The notes beneath the pieces were generated by a model, which was not told the origin of the DNA, did no database searches, and saw only the letters and a list, made by a program, of their open reading frames with translations. This document shows positions 1 to 6,002 of a DNA stretch of 6,495 nt, piece by piece. Source of the stretch: an uncultured bacterium (GTDB taxonomy: Bacteria; Bacillota; Clostridia; Lachnospirales; Lachnospiraceae); NCBI GenBank assembly GCA_937916345.1, contig CALFUE010000069.1:1-6495 (forward strand), given 5' to 3'. The translations under genes and the position numbers were made by a program. How positions within the stretch are numbered: position 1 is the first letter of the stretch; each line of letters starts with the position of its first letter.

Positions 1-3
1 TCC

Positions 4-489
4 TCATCCGTTCGAGCGCTCAATGCCGAGCACCTTATATTTGAACACACCGGCTGGCAGCTCGACGGAAATGGTCTCTCCCTTCTTCGCACCGATCAAC
101 GCCTTCCCCACCGGCGACTCATTTGAAATCTTTCCCTGCAGGCTGTTTGCCTCCGTGGAGCCAACGATCTTATATTCCAGTTCCTCATCCTCGGTAATAT
201 CAAGAACGCGTACCCGGCAGCCGATATTGATCGTATCCAGGTCCACTTCGTCCTCGACGACGACCTCGGCATTTTTCAATATCTTTTCCAGCTCCTCAAT
301 GCGCGCCTCGATGTCGCGCTGCTCATCCTTGGCAGCGTCATATTCGGCATTTTCGGACAAATCGCCCTGCGCACGCGCCTCCTTGATTTTTTCGGCGACC
401 TCCTGGCGTCTGATGACCTTTAGCTGCTCAAGCTCCTCCTCGTACTTTCGGAGTCCCTCGTAGGTCAGAATATTCTTCTTCTCTTCCAT
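4..489 (-). CDS. greA: Transcription elongation factor GreA
   Basis: GreA binds in the secondary channel of RNA polymerase and stimulates cleavage of backtracked transcripts. The 161-residue product matches the usual length of about 158. Residues 1-75 form the N-terminal antiparallel coiled coil, with the conserved acidic tip GDLSENAEY at 42-50 (D43 and E46 correspond to the catalytic tip acids). Residues about 83-161 form the FKBP-like C-terminal domain with the signature SPVGKALIG at 125-133. I chose the ATG at 489; an in-frame GTG lies immediately before it at 492. A strong GGGGGAG Shine-Dalgarno site (498-504) is 8 nt from the ATG but only 5 nt from the GTG. The stop is TGA at 4-6, so the gene is complete. 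A consensus promoter lies about 95 nt upstream, giving greA its own transcription unit after dnaJ. In many Firmicutes lysS follows greA; that would lie outside this window. Confidence 0.97.
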   Translation of the reverse strand: MEEKKNILTYEGLRKYEEELEQLKVIRRQEVAEKIKEARAQGDLSENAEYDAAKDEQRDIEARIEELEKILKNAEVVVEDEVDLDTINIGCRVRVLDITEDEELEYKIVGSTEANSLQGKISNESPVGKALIGAKKGETISVELPAGVFKYKVLGIERSNG

Positions 490-583
490 CACAAACGCTC
501 CCCCTCATATCCTCAGATTGATTGCACGAACCCTGCAACAAGAGCGGCATCATCCGTCCCTGCCTGTTAAAAAACATTGCCAC

Positions 584-612
584 ATTATACGCTTCTCCTA
601 ACGGGATGTCAA
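584..612 (-). promoter_or_regulatory. Consensus sigma-A promoter of greA
   Basis: On the minus strand a perfect -35 box TTGACA (607-612) is followed by 17 nt and a perfect -10 box TATAAT (584-589). Transcription should start near 577, giving a leader of about 88 nt before the greA ATG. The -35 box starts only about 27 nt after the dnaJ stop codon. The leader contains a small hairpin (5-bp stem, 522-526 with 534-538, 7-nt loop) without a U-tract, so it does not look like a terminator. A 12/12 hexamer match at the ideal spacing suggests strong constitutive expression. Confidence 0.88.
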
Positions 613-638
613 AAATGCAAACCGCCGGACACTCCACG

Positions 639-1814
639 CTATTTCTCAAAAAACTTCTTTTTCTTCTTTCCTCCGCTGCCATCCGCTGTCTTTCCTGCAT
701 CTGCAGACTCCGGTGCAACAGCAAGCGAGCCACCGGTCAACTCGTCGAACTGCCGCAGGACATCCTTCGCCTCCCTGGAAAGCTTCTCAGGCACCTGAAC
801 GATCAGCGTCACATAATGATCTCCTCGAACATTTTTGTCCCGCAAGCTCGGTACGCCCTTGCCGCGCAGCCGCACGCGCGTATCGGTGGGCGTCCCTGCC
901 TTGACCTCACAAGTCTCCTTGCCGTCCACCGTGTCAATGACCACTGTGCCGCCCAGTGTCGCCACCGCAAAGGACATTGGCACCGCAGAATAGATATTGT
1001 AGCCGTCACGCTGAAAAATCGGGTGCTCAGAGACGATCACCTCAACCAGGAGATCTCCCCGCGGCCCGCCGTTGACCCCCGGTTCCCCCTTCTCACGGAT
1101 ACGGACACTCTGCCCGTTGTCAATTCCCGGAGGAATTGAGACCTGGATCTTCTTTCTGCTCGCGATATAGCCCGTCCCGCGACAGTCCAGGCATTTCTCC
1201 CGGATCATTTTTCCAGTGCCACCGCAGTCCGGACAGGTCTGCACATTGCGCACCGTACCGAAGAAGGACTGCTGGCTGTAGACCACCTGTCCCTTGCCGC
1301 CGCACTTCGTACAGGTCTCGGGATTGCTGCCGGGCTTTGCCCCGCTGCCGTGACAGGTATTACAGGTCTCCTTTATAGGCATCTCTATCTCTTTCTTGCA
1401 GCCCTTCATCGCCTCATCAAAGCTGATGCGGACGGAAGTCCTGACAGAAGCGCCCTTCTGAGGGCCGCCCCCGCCGGATCTGCCGCCAAAGCCTCCGCCG
1501 AAGAGATCTCCGAAAATATCTCCAAAGGATCCGAATATGTCACCCATATCCATATTGGAGAAATCGAAACCGCCTGCACCGCCGCCTTCAAAGGCCGCAT
1601 GACCGAACTGATCGTACTGGCTGCGCTTTTCAGGATCCGACAGCACCGCATAAGCTTCGGAGGCCTCTTTGAATTTAGCCTCCGCTTCCTTATCTCCCGG
1701 ATTTGTGTCAGGATGGTATTTTTTTGCAAGCTGTCTGTATGCTTTTTTTAAATCGGCCTCGGAGGCGTTTTTTTCGACTCCGAGGACCTCATAGTAATCT
1801 CTTTTATCAGCCAT
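639..1814 (-). CDS. dnaJ: Chaperone DnaJ (Hsp40, type I)
   Basis: DnaJ delivers unfolded substrates to DnaK and stimulates its ATPase in the cytoplasm. The 391-residue product has all type I domains in order. The J domain spans about 4-70 with the essential HPD at 34-36. A Gly/Phe-rich linker spans about 76-118 (repeats such as GDIFGSFGDIFGDLFGG). Four zinc-binding CxxCxGxG motifs start at C151, C168, C194 and C208. The C-terminal substrate-binding beta domains contain the typical REKGEPG and GDLLVEV stretches. The start is the ATG at 1814 (MADKRDYYEVLG), not an in-frame ATG 24 nt upstream inside dnaK. It has an AAGGAAG ribosome site (1821-1827, 6 nt spacing) and begins one base after the dnaK stop, indicating translational coupling. 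The tail is lysine-rich and ends KKKKKFFEK, shorter than many clostridial homologues, which continue past FFEK. Local GC is high in parts (e.g. 841-900 is about 75%). Confidence 0.97.
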   Translation of the reverse strand: MADKRDYYEVLGVEKNASEADLKKAYRQLAKKYHPDTNPGDKEAEAKFKEASEAYAVLSDPEKRSQYDQFGHAAFEGGGAGGFDFSNMDMGDIFGSFGDIFGDLFGGGFGGRSGGGGPQKGASVRTSVRISFDEAMKGCKKEIEMPIKETCNTCHGSGAKPGSNPETCTKCGGKGQVVYSQQSFFGTVRNVQTCPDCGGTGKMIREKCLDCRGTGYIASRKKIQVSIPPGIDNGQSVRIREKGEPGVNGGPRGDLLVEVIVSEHPIFQRDGYNIYSAVPMSFAVATLGGTVVIDTVDGKETCEVKAGTPTDTRVRLRGKGVPSLRDKNVRGDHYVTLIVQVPEKLSREAKDVLRQFDELTGGSLAVAPESADAGKTADGSGGKKKKKFFEK

Positions 1815-1815
1815 T

Positions 1816-3699
1816 TTATACTTCCTTAAAATCGGCATCTACCACATTGTCATCCGCTCCGCCGGCAGCACCTGCTCCCATATCAGAACCTGCGGCACCC
1901 ATATCCGGCGCGGGTCCTGCGCCTGCTGCGCCCTGCATACCCTCGTACATCTTTGTAAATACGCCCTGGGCTGACTGCATCAGGTTCTCCGTCATGCTCT
2001 TCAACTCTGCGGTATCTGCATCTGTATAGTTCGCAGGCTCCTCATGTGTATTCAGGAAACTCTCCACCTTTGATATCTCGTCCTCGACCTTCTGCTTCTC
2101 ATCAGCAGATATCTTGTCACCTACCTGTCCGAGAGCATCCTTTGTCTGGGAAACGAAGCTCTCAGCGTCATTCTTAGCGTCGATGGCTTCCTTGCGCTTC
2201 TTGTCCTGAGCCTCATACTCTGCCGCTTCCTTTATAGCCTTGTCGATATCTTCGTCAGACATATTCGATCCGGCTGTGATGGTGATGTGCTGCTCTTTGC
2301 CGGTTCCCAGATCCTTTGCTGAAACGTTTACGATACCGTTTGCATCGATATCGAAGGTAACCTCGATCTGAGGCATTCCTCTCCTTGCGGGAGGTATACC
2401 GTCAAGTCTGAACTGACCTAAGGACTTGTTATCCTTAGCGAACTGACGCTCGCCCTGTACCACATTTATATCAACGGCTGTCTGATTATCTGCCGCCGTA
2501 GAGAATATCTGACTCTTCTTTGTAGGAATGGTGGTATTTCTCTCGATAAGTCTGGTTGCCACGCCGCCCATTGTCTCGATCGAGAGTGAGAGGGGAGTTA
2601 CATCCAGAAGAAGGATCTCGCCTGCGCCTGCGTCTCCTGCCAGCTTTCCACCCTGTACTGATGCTCCGATAGCCACGCACTCGTCGGGATTCAGCGACTT
2701 AGACGGCTCCTTGCCTGTTAGCTGCTTTACCTTGTCCTGAACTGCGGGGATTCTCGTAGAACCGCCTACCAAAAGCACCTGTCCCAGGTCATTCGCGGTA
2801 ACTCCGGCGTCATTCATTGCGTTCTGTACAGGTATGGTGGTCTTTTCAACCAGGTCTCTGGTGAGCTCGTCAAACTTTGCTCTGCTGAGGTTCATATCCA
2901 GATGCTTGGGACCTGTGGCATCAGCAGTGATGAATGGCAGATTGATATTTGTGGTAGTTGAGCTTGAGAGCTCCTTCTTTGCCTTCTCGGCAGCCTCCTT
3001 CAATCTCTGGAGAGCCATCTTGTCGTTTCCGAGGTCGATGCCCTGCTCCTTCTTGAACTCATCGATCATCCAGTTTGTGATACGGTTATCGAAATCGTCG
3101 CCGCCCAGGTGTGTATCGCCGTTTGTGGCCAGAACCTCGATTACACCGTCACCTATCTCTATGATAGATACATCAAACGTACCGCCGCCCAGGTCATAAA
3201 CCATGATCTTCTGTTCTTTCTCATTGTCAAGACCATAAGCGAGAGCTGCCGCAGTGGGCTCGTTTATGATACGCTTTACATCGAGACCCGCGATCTTTCC
3301 TGCGTCCTTTGTAGCCTGACGCTGTGAGTCATTGAAGTATGCGGGAACCGTGATAACAGCCTCTGATACGGTCTCACCGATATAGCTCTCTGCGTCTGCC
3401 TTCAGCTTTTGAAGGATCATCGCCGAGATCTGCTGAGGAGAATAGCTCTTGTCGTCGATCTGCTTCTTGTAATCGGTACCCATGTGTCTCTTTATAGAAC
3501 TGATGGTCTTGTCAGCGTTGGTAACTGCCTGACGCTTTGCGGGATCGCCTATAAGACGCTCACCATTGTTTGTGAATGCCACGATGGAGGGTGTTGTACG
3601 CGCGCCCTCAGCGTTTGCGATAACTGTAGGTTTTCCACCTTCCATAACTGCCACGCAGCTGTTTGTTGTTCCTAAGTCGATTCCTATGATCTTTCCCAT
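1816..3699 (-). CDS. dnaK: Molecular chaperone DnaK (Hsp70)
   Basis: DnaK is the ATP-dependent Hsp70 that binds exposed hydrophobic segments with DnaJ and GrpE. The 627-residue product is full length. The nucleotide-binding domain shows IDLGTTNS (7-14 region), the phosphate-2 motif DLGGGTFD (169-176), INEPTAAALAYG (145-156) and GGSTRIP (312-318). The interdomain linker LLLDVTPLSLS is at 363-373. The substrate-binding domain and helical lid follow, ending in VVDADFKEV. The region near residues 73-88 is short (RHMGTDYKKQ then SPQQIS), which is the Gram-positive deletion relative to Gram-negative DnaK. The start is the ATG at 3699 (MGKIIGID), with a perfect AGGAGG (3708-3713) 8 nt upstream. An in-frame ATG at 3756 would add 19 residues foreign to the family and ignores this ribosome site. 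One small oddity is Ser at 373, where most homologues have Gly (LSLGIET). Confidence 0.98.
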   Translation of the reverse strand: MGKIIGIDLGTTNSCVAVMEGGKPTVIANAEGARTTPSIVAFTNNGERLIGDPAKRQAVTNADKTISSIKRHMGTDYKKQIDDKSYSPQQISAMILQKLKADAESYIGETVSEAVITVPAYFNDSQRQATKDAGKIAGLDVKRIINEPTAAALAYGLDNEKEQKIMVYDLGGGTFDVSIIEIGDGVIEVLATNGDTHLGGDDFDNRITNWMIDEFKKEQGIDLGNDKMALQRLKEAAEKAKKELSSSTTTNINLPFITADATGPKHLDMNLSRAKFDELTRDLVEKTTIPVQNAMNDAGVTANDLGQVLLVGGSTRIPAVQDKVKQLTGKEPSKSLNPDECVAIGASVQGGKLAGDAGAGEILLLDVTPLSLSIETMGGVATRLIERNTTIPTKKSQIFSTAADNQTAVDINVVQGERQFAKDNKSLGQFRLDGIPPARRGMPQIEVTFDIDANGIVNVSAKDLGTGKEQHITITAGSNMSDEDIDKAIKEAAEYEAQDKKRKEAIDAKNDAESFVSQTKDALGQVGDKISADEKQKVEDEISKVESFLNTHEEPANYTDADTAELKSMTENLMQSAQGVFTKMYEGMQGAAGAGPAPDMGAAGSDMGAGAAGGADDNVVDADFKEV

Positions 3700-3730
3700 T
3701 TTTTTATCCTCCTGAAATTTTTTTACCTGA

Positions 3731-3759
3731 ATTATATACACACTTTTTGTTGCCAAATC
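3731..3759 (-). promoter_or_regulatory. Possible weak internal promoter before dnaK
   Basis: The 116-nt gap between grpE and dnaK is unusually large for this otherwise tight operon. On the minus strand it carries a perfect -10-like TATAAT (3731-3736). The hexamer 17 nt upstream (GATTTG, 3754-3759) is a poor -35 box, and a better TTGGCA lies at only 14 nt, too close. A start near 3724 would leave a short leader ending in the strong dnaK ribosome site. No CIRCE half-site is visible in the gap. AT-rich sequence can produce TATAAT by chance, so this is tentative. Confidence 0.3.
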
Positions 3760-3815
3760 AGTTCAGCGATCCCCTCATCCCCGGACATTGCATAAGTTCA
3801 ACTCCGCTCCCGGCG

Positions 3816-4454
3816 CTAGGGTACCACCGCTACCATCGAATGTCTCAGCACGGCATTCTTGTATTTGTAGCCCTTCTGCAGCTCCTTGCAGACATGTCCC
3901 GACTCATATTCATCGGACTCCTCCTGCATCACCGCGTTATGAAGATTCGGGTCAAACTCCTCTCCCAGGGCTTCGATGGGCGTCACTCCCATTCCCTCGA
4001 GAGTTGTGGCAAACTGCTTGTAAACCTGCATCATGCCCTTTGCGAAGGGATCCTCCGTATCGGGATCAACTCCCTCGAGGCCTCTCTCGAAATTGTCCAC
4101 CACAGGAAGTATCTTTTCCAGAACCGCCCTTTCTCCGGTCTCAAACATCGCGGATTTCTCACGGTCTGAGCGGTTTCTGAAATTCTCGAATTCGGCGAGC
4201 TGTCTTTTTATCCTGTCGTTCATCTCCTCAATGAGCTGGTCTTTCTTGTCCTTTTTTTCCTTTTTATCTTTCCTGAAAAAAGACTTCTTTTCAGCAGCTT
4301 CTTCACTGCCCTCTGCAGCATCCTCCGTGCCCTCTTCGCCGGTCTTTTCAGCTTCCTCAGATTCCTTCTGTTCAGTGCTTTCTTCAACAGTTTCATCATT
4401 CTCCCCTTCTCCTGTTGCTTCCTCAATAACGTCGTCCTTTTTTTCCTCAGCCAT
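3816..4454 (-). CDS. grpE: Nucleotide exchange factor GrpE
   Basis: GrpE is the dimeric co-chaperone that releases ADP from DnaK. The 212-residue product has three visible parts. Residues 1-56 are a low-complexity, strongly acidic Glu-rich tail. Residues 57-72 are Lys-rich (KSFFRKDKKEKKDKK). From about 73 onward lies the conserved part: a long helix/coiled coil (about 73-105, with LAEFENFRNR), the VLEKILPVVDNFERGL segment (111-126), and the C-terminal beta wing with FDPNLHNAV (167-175) and ELQKGYKYKNAVLRHSMV. The ATG at 4454 follows the hrcA stop by 2 nt. Its GGGAG ribosome site (4461-4465) lies inside the hrcA end, so the two are likely translationally coupled. The stop is TAG at 3816-3818. 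The variable charged N-terminus is common in the family; this one is at the longer end. Confidence 0.97.
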   Translation of the reverse strand: MAEEKKDDVIEEATGEGENDETVEESTEQKESEEAEKTGEEGTEDAAEGSEEAAEKKSFFRKDKKEKKDKKDQLIEEMNDRIKRQLAEFENFRNRSDREKSAMFETGERAVLEKILPVVDNFERGLEGVDPDTEDPFAKGMMQVYKQFATTLEGMGVTPIEALGEEFDPNLHNAVMQEESDEYESGHVCKELQKGYKYKNAVLRHSMVAVVP

Positions 4455-4456
4455 AG

Positions 4457-5491
4457 CTAACTCCCATCCCTTTCTTTTTTCTTGAATATACCGTCCAACT
4501 GAGACCTGAGGGTCTTCAGATTATCGTAGGCATTCTCGTAATCCATTCTCTTCGGGCCGATGATACCTATGGTTCCCTTCATTCCGTCCCCCAGATCATA
4601 GCTGGTGGTCAGTACCGAGCAGTCCTTCATGGTGGAGACATTCGTCTCATCTCCTATGTAAACCTGAATTTCCTGCCCGTCATCCTCCGTCACGAAATTC
4701 GCCAGTTCCGTCTTGTCCTCAAATGTAGATATGAGGCGGGATGCCATCTGCGTATCCGAGAGTTCCGGATACTTAAATATGTTTGTGGCCCCTGATGTGT
4801 AAATCTCAAGATCCTCGTCCTCACTGATGGCTTCGGCGATAGCGTCCACTACCCGTCCAACCGTAGCTGCGTGATCTCCTGCCTGCTCCTTGAGTCTCGC
4901 TATTGCGCCCAGATTTATCTGATCCAGCGCCAGCCCGTTCAATGCCGTATTCATCAGCAGATTGAGCTTAAGCACCGTCTCGTCGTCAGGCCTTTCGTCT
5001 ATGTCTATCATTCGATTCTTGATGACATTTCCATCCAGCACAATGACCGCCAGCAGGTGGTTATCATCCACCACCGAGAGCTGCAGGAATTTCAGCTTAT
5101 TTCTGGAGACCGAAGGGGCAGTGATCATCGTGGCGTAATTTGTATTGTTCGCCAGAAGCCTTACCACCTGCTTTAATACATTCTCCATCTTTTCCGTGTG
5201 CTCTATGACGAACTCCTTCATGTCAGCAACCTCCCGGTCTTTCTGTGCCATGAGATTGTCCACATAGAAGCGGTAGCCTTTGTCGGTGGGTATACGCCCT
5301 GCCGAGGTGTGGGGAGACTCAATGTAGCCCAACTCCTCCAGATCGCTCATCTCGTTTCTGATGGTGGCACTGCTCAGATTCAAGTCAGTGTACTTCGAGA
5401 TGGTTCTAGAGCCCACCGGCTCTCCGGTGTCCAGGTAGTTTTTTATCAGAGCGTTGAGTATTTTAGTTTTTCTCTCTGACAGTTCTTCCAT
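4457..5491 (-). CDS. hrcA: Heat-inducible transcription repressor HrcA
   Basis: HrcA binds CIRCE operators and represses class I heat-shock genes; family knowledge says it needs GroE to stay active. The 344-residue product has the usual length. The N-terminal winged helix-turn-helix is clear: ERKTKILNALIKNYL (6-20), then GEPVGSRTIS (23-32), NLSSATIRNEMSDLEELGYI (38-57) and the SPHTSAGRIPT stretch (59-69). The rest is the GAF-like dimerisation and inserted domains, ending with the conserved GTIGIIGPKRMDYENAY stretch. The ATG at 5491 has AAAGG (5500-5504) at 8 nt. It is the first gene of the operon and sits directly behind its own CIRCE, so it is autoregulated. The stop is TAG at 4457-4459, next to grpE. 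Confidence 0.98.
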   Translation of the reverse strand: MEELSERKTKILNALIKNYLDTGEPVGSRTISKYTDLNLSSATIRNEMSDLEELGYIESPHTSAGRIPTDKGYRFYVDNLMAQKDREVADMKEFVIEHTEKMENVLKQVVRLLANNTNYATMITAPSVSRNKLKFLQLSVVDDNHLLAVIVLDGNVIKNRMIDIDERPDDETVLKLNLLMNTALNGLALDQINLGAIARLKEQAGDHAATVGRVVDAIAEAISEDEDLEIYTSGATNIFKYPELSDTQMASRLISTFEDKTELANFVTEDDGQEIQVYIGDETNVSTMKDCSVLTTSYDLGDGMKGTIGIIGPKRMDYENAYDNLKTLRSQLDGIFKKKERDGS

Positions 5492-5513
5492 TTTACCTGC
5501 CTTTCCGAAGTTG

Positions 5514-5540
5514 TTAGCACTCGTTCGTTTGGAGTGCTAA
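5514..5540 (-). promoter_or_regulatory. CIRCE operator (HrcA binding site)
   Basis: A perfect match to the CIRCE consensus: TTAGCACTC (5514-5522), a 9-nt spacer, and GAGTGCTAA (5532-5540). The palindrome extends by two further base pairs, giving 11-bp arms at 5512-5522 and 5532-5542. It lies just downstream of the predicted transcription start (about +8 to +34) and 23 nt before the hrcA ATG. HrcA bound here would block transcription of the whole operon. In the mRNA the same sequence can fold into a leader hairpin. Confidence 0.97.
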
Positions 5541-5550
5541 CACCTTATGG

Positions 5551-5591
5551 ATATAAAATAACACCCCTTAATACATTTGTCAAGGGGTGTT
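5551..5591 (-). terminator. Probable intrinsic terminator of the thioesterase unit
   Basis: A perfect 10-bp inverted repeat (AACACCCCTT at 5582-5591 and AAGGGGTGTT at 5560-5569, as read on the minus strand) encloses a 12-nt loop and is followed by an ATTTTATAT tract. It starts 16 nt after the thioesterase stop codon. The loop is longer than usual and the U-tract is interrupted by A, so efficiency is uncertain. On the plus strand the repeat is followed by TTTTT (5590-5594 region), so it could act in both directions. It overlaps the hrcA promoter. Confidence 0.65.
5555..5583 (-). promoter_or_regulatory. Sigma-A promoter of the hrcA-grpE-dnaK-dnaJ operon
   Basis: On the minus strand a perfect -35 box TTGACA (5578-5583), a 17-nt spacer, and a -10 box TATTTT (5555-5560; 4 of 6 consensus positions). 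Transcription should start near 5548, giving a leader of about 57 nt that contains the CIRCE. This is the expected arrangement for a class I heat-shock operon read by the housekeeping sigma factor and released by loss of HrcA. The promoter elements overlap the inverted repeat that appears to terminate the upstream thioesterase gene. Confidence 0.85.
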
Positions 5592-5607
5592 TTTAAATAT
5601 CATTACT

Positions 5608-5994
5608 TCAAGTCCGCTTCGACTGCGCTTTTGTCAGGAATTTCTCCACATCTATTATCACTCGCTCGTGAACGGCATCTCCGATGATACCTCCGTCATC
5701 ATACGCCTTTACCGTAAACTTAAGCCTGCGCCCATCCACCGCAGTCAGAATGGATTCCGCCGTAACTTCCTTTCCCTTTGGCGTAGCGGACACATGATGC
5801 ACCTCTATATAAGTGCCCACCGTAGACTTCCCATTCTCCATCAGCGGCTCCACCGAATCAAAACACGCCTTTTCCATCAAAGCCGACATCGCAGGCGTCG
5901 CAAACACCGGAAGCCCTCCGCTGCACATAGCCTGCGCTGTGTTATCCTCACCGACCGAAACCTTCGCTTCTCCCTTTATTCCTTCTTCTATCAT
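5608..5994 (-). CDS. FlK-like hotdog-fold thioesterase
   Basis: A 128-residue single-domain protein resembling the thioesterase family typified by fluoroacetyl-CoA thioesterase FlK, which hydrolyses acyl-CoA. Seen: FATPAM (31-36), ALMEKAC (38-44), VGTYIEVHHVSATPKG (59-74) and the strand pattern of a hotdog fold. T33, E41 and H67 have the same mutual spacing (8 and 26 residues) as the FlK catalytic Thr42/Glu50/His76, and G60 aligns with FlK Gly69. The substrate cannot be told from sequence, and most relatives are not fluoroacetate-specific. I chose the ATG at 5994, with GAGG (6001-6004) 6 nt upstream overlapping the stop of the preceding patatin gene. A GTG at 6006 would add four residues and give a 4-nt GTGA overlap. 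Either way it is probably co-transcribed and coupled with the patatin gene. The stop is TGA at 5608-5610. Confidence 0.82.
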   Translation of the reverse strand: MIEEGIKGEAKVSVGEDNTAQAMCSGGLPVFATPAMSALMEKACFDSVEPLMENGKSTVGTYIEVHHVSATPKGKEVTAESILTAVDGRRLKFTVKAYDDGGIIGDAVHERVIIDVEKFLTKAQSKRT

Positions 5995-6002
5995 GACATA
6001 CC

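Noticed and set aside
428..577. Possible leader ORF in the greA 5' UTR (ATG at 577, running out of frame into greA)
   Set aside because: Its ATG coincides with the predicted transcription start, it has no ribosome site, and its product has no recognisable character.
615..638. Terminator for dnaJ before the TTTTT run
   Set aside because: Only 2-4 bp stems could be drawn, and none is adjacent to the T-run. The T-run is better read as flanking the greA -35 box.
522..1139. Long plus-strand open frame across the greA leader and the dnaJ 3' end, and similar plus-strand frames opposite dnaK, grpE, hrcA and the patatin gene
   Set aside because: They lie opposite well-supported genes, have no recognisable domains or ribosome sites, and their composition follows the complementary codons.
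3700..3756. Nineteen-residue N-terminal extension of DnaK
   Set aside because: The perfect AGGAGG serves the ATG at 3699, and DnaK proteins begin at MGKIIGID. The extension is translated spacer.
3700..3815. Second CIRCE upstream of dnaK
   Set aside because: No TTAGCACTC or GAGTGCTAA half-site is present in the spacer.
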